Source of the DNA: Bacteroidaceae bacterium
Lineage (GTDB): Bacteria; Bacteroidota; Bacteroidia; Bacteroidales; Bacteroidaceae
Length of the DNA stretch: 5,866 nt
Reading direction: 5' to 3'
Assembly: GCA_017558165.1 (NCBI GenBank)
Contig: JAFYWE010000218.1
Span: forward strand, 1 to 5,866
Numbering within the stretch: position 1 is the stretch's first letter; the number at the start of each line of letters is the position of its first letter. The position numbers were made by a program, and so were the translations under genes. The notes beneath the pieces were generated by a model that saw only the letters and a program-made list of their open reading frames with translations, made no database searches and was not told where the DNA came from. Positions 1 through 5,813 of this stretch are shown in pieces.

Positions 1-1
1 A

Positions 2-781
2 CTTGAGGAATGGGCCGACAGGTTGGGTTGCACATATATCGCAACCGGGCACTATGTGAGGGTTGTGAACCGTGGGGGTAACCATCATATTGTCACGGGT
101 GATGACCATCGCAAGGACCAGAGCTATTTCCTGTGGAGGCTCACCCAACAACAGCTCTCAAGGGTGCTGTTCCCGTTGGGCGGCTGGGAGAAACCGCGCG
201 TTGTGGAGTATCTCAAGGAGCGTGGCTATCAGTGTGTGGCCGACGGGGGCGAGAGTATGGAGGTGTGCTTCATCCCTGGGGATTATCGTGATTTCCTGCG
301 TGAGAATGTACCCGGAATAGATGAACGCTTCGGCGGTGGTTCCTTTGTGGACAGTGCGGGGCGTGTGCTGGGCAAGCATGCAGGCTTTCCGTTCTATACC
401 GTGGGGCAGCGCAAGGGCTTGGGTATTGCATTGGGGCATCCGGCCTATGTGCTCAAGATAAATGCCGCAAAGAACACGGTTATGCTTGGCTGTGAGGAGC
501 AACTGTTGCAGTCCCATATGCTTGTTGAGGCTACGCAGTGGATGGGTGATGCGGGGCAGGAACTTACGGTGCGCGTGCGTTACCGTAGCCGTCCTGTAGC
601 GTGCGATGCTCCCCGTGAGGTGGGTAACGGGCGTTGGATAGTGCGCCTGCATGAGCCGGTTTCTGCGATAACGCCGGGGCAGTCGGCTGTGTTCTATGAT
701 GGAAATGTTGTGGTGGGCGGTGCTTTTATCGCTGACCAAAGAGGTATAAACCAATGGATTGATGATGATGGGCAGCATTGA
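2..781 (+). CDS. mnmA: tRNA-specific 2-thiouridylase MnmA (5' partial)
   Basis: C-terminal 259 codons of MnmA, which thiolates C2 of the wobble uridine U34 in tRNAs for Lys, Glu and Gln in the cytoplasm, using ATP to adenylate the base and a persulfide sulfur. The frame is open from base 2 (LEEWADRLGC), so the gene begins outside the window; the TTG at 23 is internal. Visible family motifs are YIATGHYVR, the DHRKDQSYFLWRL block, the SMEVCFIPGDYRDFL block whose Cys (codon at 266-268) matches the second catalytic, persulfide-carrying cysteine, and FYTVGQRKGLGI, followed by the C-terminal beta-barrel region. The N-terminal PP-loop and the first catalytic cysteine lie upstream and cannot be checked. 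The 3' end overlaps the start of xseA by about 20 bases, which suggests translational coupling. Identification is by motif recognition and is secure. Confidence 0.95.
   Translation, partial: LEEWADRLGCTYIATGHYVRVVNRGGNHHIVTGDDHRKDQSYFLWRLTQQQLSRVLFPLGGWEKPRVVEYLKERGYQCVADGGESMEVCFIPGDYRDFLRENVPGIDERFGGGSFVDSAGRVLGKHAGFPFYTVGQRKGLGIALGHPAYVLKINAAKNTVMLGCEEQLLQSHMLVEATQWMGDAGQELTVRVRYRSRPVACDAPREVGNGRWIVRLHEPVSAITPGQSAVFYDGNVVVGGAFIADQRGINQWIDDDGQH
759..770 (+). other. Tandem start codons of xseA inside the mnmA end
   Basis: The sequence TTG ATG ATG ATG gives four consecutive possible starts for xseA at 759, 762, 765 and 768. In the mnmA frame the same bases encode the Ile-Asp-Asp-Asp of its C-terminal tail. 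No strong Shine-Dalgarno sequence is present; a weak purine run (AAAGAGG, 738-744) is 17 to 23 bases before the ATGs. I took 762, the first ATG, but 765 or 768 are equally possible, and all would leave the conserved protein intact. The overlap leaves no room for a separate xseA promoter between the genes. Confidence 0.6.
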
Positions 782-2021
782 TGAACCGCTTACGCTATAC
801 TCGCTCAACAACATGGTGCGTTGCGCCGTGAGCAAGGGCTTGCCGTCGCGCTATTGGGTGACGGGCGAGCTCAGTGAGGTGCGCGAGACGGGTGCGGGGC
901 ACTGTTACATAGAGCTTGTGCAGCGCGATGATGCAACACAGGAACTTGTGGCCAAGGCCAGGGGCATAGTGTGGTCGCGCGTATATTCGCTGTTACGCCC
1001 CTACTTTTTGGAACAGACGGGCCAGCCGTTCGCGGCGGGCTTGAAGGTGTTGTTGCAGGTGTCGGTGGGTTTCCATGAGCTGTACGGCTACACGCTCGAC
1101 GTGTGTGATATTGAACCGGCATATACAATAGGTGACATGGCGCGCCAGCGCATGATGGTGATAAAGCGCCTTACCGATGAGGGTGTCATCGGGCTCAACA
1201 AGGAGTTGCCCTTTCCGCTTTTGCCACAAAGGATTGCGGTGATATCATCGGCTACGGCCGCCGGATATGGCGATTTCTGCGACCAACTGGCAGGTAACAG
1301 GTACGGCTTCGTTTTCTATACGCGTCTTTTTGAGGCGCCCATGCAGGGCAACCGTGTAGAGGAGGGCGTAATTGCCGCACTCAACCGCATTGCCGAGAGC
1401 ATTGACTGCTGGGATGTGGTGGTGATTATACGTGGCGGCGGTGCAACGAGCGAGCTCTCATGCTTCGATACGTATGACCTGGCCAACAACTGCGCGCAGT
1501 TCCCGCTGCCAATAATAACGGGTATCGGCCACCAGCGCGACGAGAGCGTGCTGGATATCGTGGCGCATACAAGGGCAAAGACCCCGACTGCGGCTGCGGA
1601 ACTTCTCATACACGCCATGCTGGAGCAGGATGACATGATAGCATCGATGATGCAGGGTGTGGTGGATGGCGTGCGGCTGCAGATGGATAACGAATGGTTG
1701 CGTCTGCAGGGTGCGCTGAGCCGTCTGCCAATGGCGACGGCGCTCTATCTGCAGGGCGAGAAGGCGCGTCTGCAGTCCAGTCTGCAGGGTGTTCTATCGT
1801 CGGCCAGGTTGCTGGTAGGTGAGCACATGCGCAGGCTCGATGTGTGCAAGGCCGCACTGGATGCCGCATCGCCCGAGCGTGTGTTGGCTATGGGCTACAG
1901 CATAACAAGGGTGAACGGCAAGGTAGTGCGCTCGCTCGACGATGTAGCGGTGGGCGACAGGGTGTCGACATCCGTTGCCGGCGGCGAGTTTACAAGTATT
2001 GTGGAAGATAAGCAAAACTGA
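762..2021 (+). CDS. xseA: Exodeoxyribonuclease VII large subunit XseA
   Basis: Catalytic subunit (419 aa) of exonuclease VII, which degrades single-stranded DNA from both ends to oligonucleotides and acts in repair and recombination. The N-terminal OB-fold covers about residues 8-118 (LTLYSLNNMV, YWVTGELSEVRE, GHCYIELVQ, FHELYGYTLDVCDIEP). The nuclease core follows, with PQRIAVISSATAAGYGDF (about 155-172), VVIIRGGGATSELSCFD (about 220-236) and ITGIGHQRDESVLDIVAHTRAKTPTAAAE split over about 252-280, the last carrying the conserved GHxxD and TPTAAAE motifs. A helical, probably coiled-coil segment (about 285-368) and the typical XseA tail (ERVLAMGYSITR..GKVVRS..D) close the protein. Length is close to other Bacteroidales homologues. 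The gene overlaps mnmA and lies 5 bases before xseB, its obligate partner. Confidence 0.96.
   Translation: MMMGSIDEPLTLYSLNNMVRCAVSKGLPSRYWVTGELSEVRETGAGHCYIELVQRDDATQELVAKARGIVWSRVYSLLRPYFLEQTGQPFAAGLKVLLQVSVGFHELYGYTLDVCDIEPAYTIGDMARQRMMVIKRLTDEGVIGLNKELPFPLLPQRIAVISSATAAGYGDFCDQLAGNRYGFVFYTRLFEAPMQGNRVEEGVIAALNRIAESIDCWDVVVIIRGGGATSELSCFDTYDLANNCAQFPLPIITGIGHQRDESVLDIVAHTRAKTPTAAAELLIHAMLEQDDMIASMMQGVVDGVRLQMDNEWLRLQGALSRLPMATALYLQGEKARLQSSLQGVLSSARLLVGEHMRRLDVCKAALDAASPERVLAMGYSITRVNGKVVRSLDDVAVGDRVSTSVAGGEFTSIVEDKQN
1677..1787 (+). repeat. Five in-frame CTGCAG (Leu-Gln) units in XseA helix
   Basis: CTGCAG occurs five times in 111 bases, at 1677, 1704, 1749, 1770 and 1782, always in the coding frame as Leu-Gln. 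Spacings are 27, 45, 21 and 12 bases, or 9, 15, 7 and 4 residues. The units lie in the long helical region of XseA (RLQ, RLQG, YLQG, RLQ, SLQG), where leucines at helical spacing would suit a coiled coil that binds XseB. This is probably codon bias plus helix periodicity, not a mobile or recombinogenic repeat. Confidence 0.6.
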
Positions 2022-2026
2022 ATATT

Positions 2027-2224
2027 ATGGAGAATATGACATATACACAGGCGGTAGCGCGCCTTGAGGAGATAATGAATGCAGTACAGGGTGGTAAGAT
2101 GGACATTGACGCTCTGTCGGGCGCTCTCAAGGAGGCCTCGGAACTTGTACGTTTCTGTCGTGGCAAACTGTACAAGGTAGATGAGGAGGTAAAGGAGCTC
2201 ATTGAGGGCTTGTCCGAGCAGTAA
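2027..2224 (+). CDS. xseB: Exodeoxyribonuclease VII small subunit XseB
   Basis: A 65-residue small subunit that binds in several copies along the helical arm of XseA and is needed for exonuclease VII activity. The family signature is visible as MTYTQAVARLEEIMNAV (residues 4-20), followed by the turn GGKMDID (22-28), and a second helix ALKEASELVRFCRGKLYKVD (33-52), a two-helix hairpin with an acidic, charged end. Length is normal for XseB. The start at 2027 is 5 bases after the xseA stop; an in-frame ATG at 2036 (MTYTQ) is an alternative that would also keep the whole domain. Its position right behind xseA supports the call. Confidence 0.94.
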   Translation: MENMTYTQAVARLEEIMNAVQGGKMDIDALSGALKEASELVRFCRGKLYKVDEEVKELIEGLSEQ

Positions 2225-2253
2225 GCCCTTGTATGTGATGGCCCTGTAGGGCT
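2224..2253 (+). terminator. Weak hairpin after xseB
   Basis: Two competing hairpins can form just after the xseB stop: GCCC-TGTA-GGGC (2241-2252, extendable by one T-A pair if the loop shrinks) and AGCCCT (2224-2229) pairing with AGGGCT (2248-2253). No T-run follows directly; the next bases are TGTTGATGG. This may mark the end of the mnmA-xseA-xseB unit, but it is not a convincing intrinsic terminator. Confidence 0.3.
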
Positions 2254-2281
2254 GTTGATGGATGTAATGATGAAAAATATT

Positions 2282-2310
2282 TTTGTTGTCGGGTAAAATG
2301 TGTATCTTCG
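2282..2310 (+). promoter_or_regulatory. Bacteroidota-type promoter of ilvE
   Basis: TATCTTCG at 2303-2310 matches the -7 consensus TAnnTTTG of the Bacteroidota primary sigma factor at all but one defined position. A TTTG at 2282-2285 stands 17 bases upstream as a possible -33 box; known examples often have slightly wider spacing. Transcription would start about 5-8 bases after the box, near 2315-2318, giving a leader of about 20 bases, A-rich just before the ilvE ATG. This places an in-frame GTG at 2300 upstream of the transcript and argues against it as start. Confidence 0.65.
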
Positions 2311-2335
2311 CGGCATCAAAGAAAAATGCATTGAA

Positions 2336-3355
2336 ATGAAAGATTTGGATTGGTCAAATATTGGCTTCGGATATATCAGAACCGATTACAATGTGCGTTG
2401 CTGTTACCGTGACGGCAAGTGGGGTGAGATTGAGGTCAGCTCATCGGAGCACATTAACCTGCATATGGCGGCTACATGCCTCCACTATGGTCAGGAGGCC
2501 TTTGAGGGCCTGAAGGCGTTCCGTGGCAAGGATGGCAAGGTGAGGATTTTCCGCCTTGAGGCGAATGCCGAGCGTCTGCAGAGTACATGCGACGGCATCC
2601 TCATGCCACAGATTAGTGTGGAGATGTTCCGCGAGATGGTCACAAAGGTGGTCAATCTCAACAAGGATTATATTCCTCCCTATGAGAGCGGTGCCTCACT
2701 TTATATACGTCCTTTGATCATCGGTACAAGCGCCCAGGTGGGTGTGCACCCTGCATCGGAGTACATGTTCATCATCTTCGTTACACCGGTAGGTCCGTAT
2801 TTCAAGGGCGGTTTCTCAACAAACCCTTATGTGATCATACGCGAGTATGACCGCTCGGCGCCTCTTGGTACCGGAAAGTACAAGGTGGGCGGTAACTATG
2901 CGGCAAGTCTGCGTGCCAACAAGCTTGCCCATGACAAGGGCTACTCTTGCGAGTTCTACCTCGATGCAAGGGAGAAGAAGTACATAGATGAGTGCGGTGC
3001 GGCCAACTTCATAGGTATAAAGGACAATACATACGTCACTCCGCTCTCGACATCAATCCTTCCTTCAATCACCAATAACAGCCTGCAGCAGATTGCGAAG
3101 GACATGGGCATGAAGGTAGAGGTGCGTCCGGTTCCCGAGGAGGAGCTCCTGACATTCGAGGAGGCGGGTGCATGCGGTACTGCGGCGGTAATCTCGCCCA
3201 TTGAGCGTATCGATGACCTTGAGACAGGCAAGTCGTATGTGTTCGCGAAGGACGGCAAGCCGGGTCCTGTGCTCACTGAGCTCTACAACAGACTGCGTGC
3301 AATACAGTATGGCGACGCCGCCGATGATTATGGTTGGGTAACAATAGTTGAATAA
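2336..3355 (+). CDS. ilvE: Branched-chain amino acid aminotransferase
   Basis: A PLP-dependent class IV (fold type IV) transaminase of 339 aa that interconverts Leu, Ile and Val with their 2-oxo acids using 2-oxoglutarate/glutamate. It is the last step of branched-chain synthesis and a donor of precursors for branched fatty acids. Family motifs are LHYGQEAFEGLKAFR, RIFRLEANAERLQ, LYIRPLIIGTSAQVGVHP, and KYKVGGNYAAS, with the predicted Schiff-base Lys at residue 183. The IDECGAANF stretch has Glu219 at the place of the PLP-ring-nitrogen Glu, and the end is GACGTAAVISPIERI. It resembles the larger, eukaryote-like BCAT subfamily. The start at 2336 (MKDLDWSNIGFGY) sits behind a promoter and an A-rich leader; trmB follows after 9 bases. 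Confidence 0.95.
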   Translation: MKDLDWSNIGFGYIRTDYNVRCCYRDGKWGEIEVSSSEHINLHMAATCLHYGQEAFEGLKAFRGKDGKVRIFRLEANAERLQSTCDGILMPQISVEMFREMVTKVVNLNKDYIPPYESGASLYIRPLIIGTSAQVGVHPASEYMFIIFVTPVGPYFKGGFSTNPYVIIREYDRSAPLGTGKYKVGGNYAASLRANKLAHDKGYSCEFYLDAREKKYIDECGAANFIGIKDNTYVTPLSTSILPSITNNSLQQIAKDMGMKVEVRPVPEEELLTFEEAGACGTAAVISPIERIDDLETGKSYVFAKDGKPGPVLTELYNRLRAIQYGDAADDYGWVTIVE

Positions 3356-3364
3356 ATAACTGTT

Positions 3365-4123
3365 ATGGGTAAAGGAAAACTGAAGAAATTTGCCGATATG
3401 GCATCTTATACAAACGTTATCGAGCATCCTTATTCGGTTATCGATAACGTTGAGTTCCCCTTGCAGGGCAACTGGAAGCGTGACTTTTTTAAGAACGACA
3501 ACCCAATTGTGCTGGAGCTTGGCTGTGGCAGGGGTGAGTACACCGTGGCCTTGGCGCGACAGTTCCCCGACAAGAACTTCATTGGTGTGGACATCAAGGG
3601 TGCACGTATGTGGACCGGTGCTACCGATGCAATGGAGAGCGGGCTTACCAATGTGGGCTTCCTGCGCACCAACATCGAGATCATCGACCGTCTGTTCGCA
3701 ACCGGCGAGGTGAGTGAGATTTGGCTCACATTCCCCGACCCACAGATGAAGAAGTATACCAAGAGACTCACTTCGTCGCTCTTCCTTGCGCGTTACAGGA
3801 ACATCCTTGCCCAGGATGCCATCGTGCACCTGAAGACCGACAGTAACTTCATGTTCACATATACAAAGTACATTACCGAGGTGAACTCGTTGCCTGTGGT
3901 TGAGTGCATAGAGGACGTGCACGGCCGTGACGAGGTGAGCGATGTGCTGAAGATACGTACATACTATGAGTCTCAGTGGATGTCGCGCGGAATAACAATC
4001 AAGTATATCGCTTTCAATCTCCCTGCAAAGGAGCAGTACGAGGAGCCTGACGTGGAGATAGAGCTCGATGAGTACCGCAGCTATGGACGTAGCAAGCGTA
4101 GCTGTCTTGAAACAAGTAAATAA
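3365..4123 (+). CDS. trmB: tRNA (guanine-N7-)-methyltransferase TrmB
   Basis: SAM-dependent enzyme (252 aa) that forms 7-methylguanosine, usually at position 46 in the tRNA variable loop. The class I methyltransferase fold shows IVLELGCGRGEYT (48-60, SAM motif I), FIGVDIKGARM (72-82), the TrmB signature WLTFPDPQMKK (120-130), HLKTDS (155-160) and the late RTYYESQWMSRGITIKY block (198-214), which stands for the TxYE motif. The signature reads FPDPQMKK where proteobacterial enzymes have FPDPWPKK, as I recall is usual in Bacteroidota. A lysine-rich N-terminus (GKGKLKK) could aid RNA contact. It is probably in one transcript with ilvE and the following small gene, both within 10 bases. Confidence 0.95.
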   Translation: MGKGKLKKFADMASYTNVIEHPYSVIDNVEFPLQGNWKRDFFKNDNPIVLELGCGRGEYTVALARQFPDKNFIGVDIKGARMWTGATDAMESGLTNVGFLRTNIEIIDRLFATGEVSEIWLTFPDPQMKKYTKRLTSSLFLARYRNILAQDAIVHLKTDSNFMFTYTKYITEVNSLPVVECIEDVHGRDEVSDVLKIRTYYESQWMSRGITIKYIAFNLPAKEQYEEPDVEIELDEYRSYGRSKRSCLETSK

Positions 4124-4133
4124 CATAGAATTT

Positions 4134-4436
4134 ATGTTCAAGCATATAGTAATGTGGCGCTTCATTGACGGCGCCAACGGAAAGAGCAAGTTGGAGCATG
4201 CCCAGTGGGCGAAGGAGAGTCTTGAGGCTCTTGTGGGTGTAGTACCCGAGATTATCTCGCTTGAGGTTGGTGTGAATGTTTGTGTGGCCGGTACTGCGTA
4301 TGACGCGGTGCTTGTGTCGGCGTTCGAGGATGCCGATGCCATGGAGCGCTACAAGGTGCATCCTGCGCATGCGGCTGTGGCTGCGTGTTTCAAGGGTATA
4401 ACCGAGGGACGTGCCGAGGCTGATTATACGGTTTAA
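4134..4436 (+). CDS. Dabb (stress-responsive A/B barrel) domain protein
   Basis: A 100-residue single-domain protein of the Dabb family, a dimeric alpha/beta ferredoxin-like barrel. It begins with the hallmark MFKHIVMWRF (His4) and has the later YKVHPAHAAV segment (73-82), where two histidines sit at the conserved family place. The middle VPEIISLEVGVNV strand also fits. Bacterial members mostly lack a known reaction, and the stress name comes from plant homologues; I do not assign a substrate. The start at 4134 is chosen because the family motif begins right there; upstream in-frame starts near 4068 would encode trmB-overlapping sequence with no Dabb likeness. It is 10 bases after trmB and followed by a terminator, so it is the likely last gene of the ilvE operon. 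Confidence 0.85.
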   Translation: MFKHIVMWRFIDGANGKSKLEHAQWAKESLEALVGVVPEIISLEVGVNVCVAGTAYDAVLVSAFEDADAMERYKVHPAHAAVAACFKGITEGRAEADYTV

Positions 4437-4440
4437 GGTA

Positions 4441-4468
4441 AAAGCGGAAAGGTTAAAGCTGAAAGCCT
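4441..4468 (+). repeat. Short 14-base tandem repeat
   Basis: Two adjacent copies of a 14-base unit, AAAGCGGAAAGGTT and AAAGCTGAAAGCCT, agree at 11 of 14 positions just after the Dabb gene stop. The second copy forms the left arm and most of the loop of the hairpin that follows. This may be a chance duplication in A-rich DNA. Confidence 0.4.
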
Positions 4469-4479
4469 GTAGCTTTTTT
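4455..4479 (+). terminator. Probable intrinsic terminator after the ilvE-trmB-Dabb unit
   Basis: AAAGCT (4455-4460) pairs with AGCTTT (4471-4476) around a 10-base loop, and the right arm runs into six T residues (4474-4479). The stem is short and A/T-rich, so it is modest, but its place 18 bases after the last stop codon of the operon fits a Rho-independent terminator. Confidence 0.55.
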
Positions 4480-4503
4480 ATGTAGACTGACAAATAGAAT
4501 TAA

Positions 4504-4522
4504 GCAACAATATGGCTGTTGC
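4504..4522. repeat. Perfect 6-bp inverted repeat GCAACA/TGTTGC
   Basis: GCAACA and TGTTGC flank a 7-base loop (ATATGGC) between the terminator and the palindromic element. No T-run follows on either strand, so it is not an obvious terminator; function unknown. The string AAGCAACA recurs at 4671-4678 inside the element downstream. Confidence 0.45.
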
Positions 4523-4541
4523 CCCAAGATATTTATGTTGA

Positions 4542-4710
4542 TGTCATCCCGACAGAGCGTAGCGACGAAAGTTCAGTTCGACAACACAAACAGCGATAGG
4601 TCGCACGTAGCACTGACAAGGTTAGTGCCGTGCGGGTCGCGATTGGTTTGTGTTTGTCAATGAATCTCTAAAGCAACATGCGGGATATCTCCCATCCGGT
4701 CGATATGACA
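4542..4710. repeat. MITE-like palindromic intergenic element, about 169 bp
   Basis: The left end begins TGTCATCCCGAC and the right end, read on the minus strand, begins TGTCATATCGAC: 10 of 12 positions agree as terminal inverted repeats. Between them lies a long imperfect hairpin (4580-4658). No protein is supported here: the plus-strand frame open from 4650 merely joins the mrp frame and its translation has no family likeness. No clear target-site duplication flanks it. The ends recall dispersed intergenic repeats of gut Bacteroidales, but that is memory only. It could be a non-autonomous element mobilised by a transposase encoded elsewhere, a structured RNA, or a decayed copy of either. Confidence 0.6.
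4580..4658. repeat. Long imperfect hairpin at the core of the element
   Basis: Two 35-base arms (4580-4614 and 4624-4658) pair as GACAA/TTGTC, CACAAAC/GTTTGTG, CGCACG/CGTGCG and GCACT/AGTGC with small bulges and a poorly matched middle. The top can close further as ACTGA/TTAGT with one G-T pair, leaving the loop CAAGG. Mismatches are scattered on both arms, as expected of either an ageing palindrome or a structured RNA. There is no T-run after the stem, so it is not a standard terminator. Confidence 0.7.
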
Positions 4711-4722
4711 CAGACGCTGTGT
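4708..4722. promoter_or_regulatory. Perfect dyad ACACAG-ACG-CTGTGT, possible operator
   Basis: A perfect 6+6 inverted repeat with a 3-base centre spans 4708-4722. It overlaps the last three bases of the palindromic element and ends 4 bases before the putative -7 box of mrp, so it would lie between the -33 and -7 regions. That placement suits a repressor site, but no regulator is encoded in the window and a chance palindrome is possible. Confidence 0.35.
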
Positions 4723-4726
4723 ATTA

Positions 4727-4734
4727 TAGCTTTG
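4727..4734 (+). promoter_or_regulatory. Putative -7 box of mrp promoter
   Basis: TAGCTTTG is an exact match to the Bacteroidota -7 consensus TAnnTTTG, 32 bases before the mrp ATG. No good TTTG -33 box appears at the expected distance; that region (about 4702-4710) is the end of the palindromic element. Transcription would start near 4740, giving a short A/T-rich leader. The exact box and its place support a promoter, the missing -33 lowers confidence. Confidence 0.5.
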
Positions 4735-4766
4735 GGCCAACTTCTATATCATTTTATAAAATTATA

Positions 4767-5813
4767 ATGGCATTATATCCTAAACTTATTCTTGAGGCTC
4801 TTGAGAAGGTGCGCTATCCGGGTAACGGAAAGAATCTTGTCGAGGCCGATATGGTCGATGACAATATACGCATCGACGGCAACAAGGTGAGCTTCTCGCT
4901 CGTCTTTGACAAGCCTACCGACCCGTTCATCCGCTCTGTCGTGAAGTCGGCCGAGACGGCAATCCTTACCTATGTGGGCAAGGATGTTGAGATTGTGGGC
5001 AACATCAGTGTAGTCAGCCGTCAGGCCGCGCGTCCCGAGGTGGGCAAGTTCCTCCCACAGGTGAAGAACGTCATTGCCGTGTCATCGGGCAAGGGTGGAG
5101 TAGGAAAGTCCACCGTGTCGGCAAACCTTGCGATAGCGCTTGCGCGCCTTGGCTACAAGGTGGGTCTGCTCGATGCCGATATCTTCGGCCCTTCAATTCC
5201 CAAGATGTTCAGTGTTGAGGACGAGCGTCCCTATAGCGAGAATATCGACGGCCGTGACCTCATTCTTCCAATTGAGAAATATGGTGTGAAGATACTGTCA
5301 ATAGGTTTCTTCGTTGATCCAGATCAGGCTATCCTGTGGCGCGGAGGTATGGCAAGCAATGCTCTCAAGCAACTTATTGCCGATGCCGCTTGGGGCGAAC
5401 TCGACTATTTCCTCATTGACCTTCCTCCTGGTACAAGCGATATTCACCTTACCATAGTGCAGTGCCTTGCGCTTACTGGTGCAGTGGTGGTGACAACACC
5501 ACAGGAGGTGTCATTGGCTGCGGCCATCAAGGGTGTGAACATGTTCATCAACGAGAAGGTGGCTGTGCCCATCCTTGGTCTTGTTGAGAATATGGCTTGG
5601 TTCACTCCTGCCGAACTCCCGAACAATAAGTATTATATATTCGGTAAGGAGGGTGGCAAGCGTATGGCCGAGGCGTACAACATCCCGCTCATTGGTCAGA
5701 TTCCTCTTGTGCAGAGCATCTGCGAGAGCGGTGATGCCGGAATCCCGATTGCTATGAAGGCTGACAGTCCTGACGGTCAGGCATTCATCCAGGTAGCCGC
5801 TGCACTGGTGTAG
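4767..5813 (+). CDS. mrp: Mrp/ApbC-family iron-sulfur cluster carrier ATPase
   Basis: A cytoplasmic P-loop ATPase (348 aa to the TAG) of the Mrp/NBP35 family, scaffolds or carriers that pass Fe-S clusters to apoproteins. A MIP18/DUF59-like N-terminal domain covers about 1-85 (LILEALEKVRYPGNGKNLVE, IDGNKVSFSLVFDKPTDPF). The ATPase part has the deviant Walker A GKGGVGKST (108-116), LDADIFGPSIPKM (135-147), the Walker B-like FLIDLPPGTSD (215-225) and TTPQEVSLAAA. The usual CxxC cluster motif is absent: ENMAWFTPAELPNNKYYIFG (274-293) has no cysteine, and the protein has only two (233, 319). The start at 4767 (MALYPKLILEALEKV) matches the family; the 39 upstream codons open in frame are repeat and promoter DNA. 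The frame continues open after the TAG. Confidence 0.92.
   Translation: MALYPKLILEALEKVRYPGNGKNLVEADMVDDNIRIDGNKVSFSLVFDKPTDPFIRSVVKSAETAILTYVGKDVEIVGNISVVSRQAARPEVGKFLPQVKNVIAVSSGKGGVGKSTVSANLAIALARLGYKVGLLDADIFGPSIPKMFSVEDERPYSENIDGRDLILPIEKYGVKILSIGFFVDPDQAILWRGGMASNALKQLIADAAWGELDYFLIDLPPGTSDIHLTIVQCLALTGAVVVTTPQEVSLAAAIKGVNMFINEKVAVPILGLVENMAWFTPAELPNNKYYIFGKEGGKRMAEAYNIPLIGQIPLVQSICESGDAGIPIAMKADSPDGQAFIQVAAALV

Noticed and set aside
158..835. Minus-strand open frame of 225 codons opposite mnmA
   Set aside because: It is the antisense of a conserved gene with clear motifs; no domain or promoter supports it.
2300..2335. In-frame GTG start giving ilvE 12 more residues
   Set aside because: The -7 box TATCTTCG lies within it, so the transcript would begin downstream; MKDLDWSNIGFGY fits the family start.
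4068..4133. Upstream start for the Dabb protein overlapping trmB
   Set aside because: The extra residues do not belong to the Dabb fold, and the MFKHIVMW motif normally starts at the N-terminus.
3065..4342. Long minus-strand open frame of 425 codons across ilvE, trmB and the Dabb gene
   Set aside because: It lies opposite three well-identified plus-strand genes, its translation has no recognisable family motif, and its odd composition (rich in His, Cys, Leu and Thr) is that of an antisense shadow.
4542..4710. CRISPR array or tRNA gene in the intergenic region
   Set aside because: There are no regularly spaced direct repeats, and the hairpin does not fold as a cloverleaf or end in CCA; it is a single palindrome with inverted ends.
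4650..4766. In-frame 39-codon N-terminal extension of mrp from a TTG
   Set aside because: It translates the end of the palindromic element and the promoter region. The family N-terminus begins at MALYPK, and the -7 box lies inside the extension.
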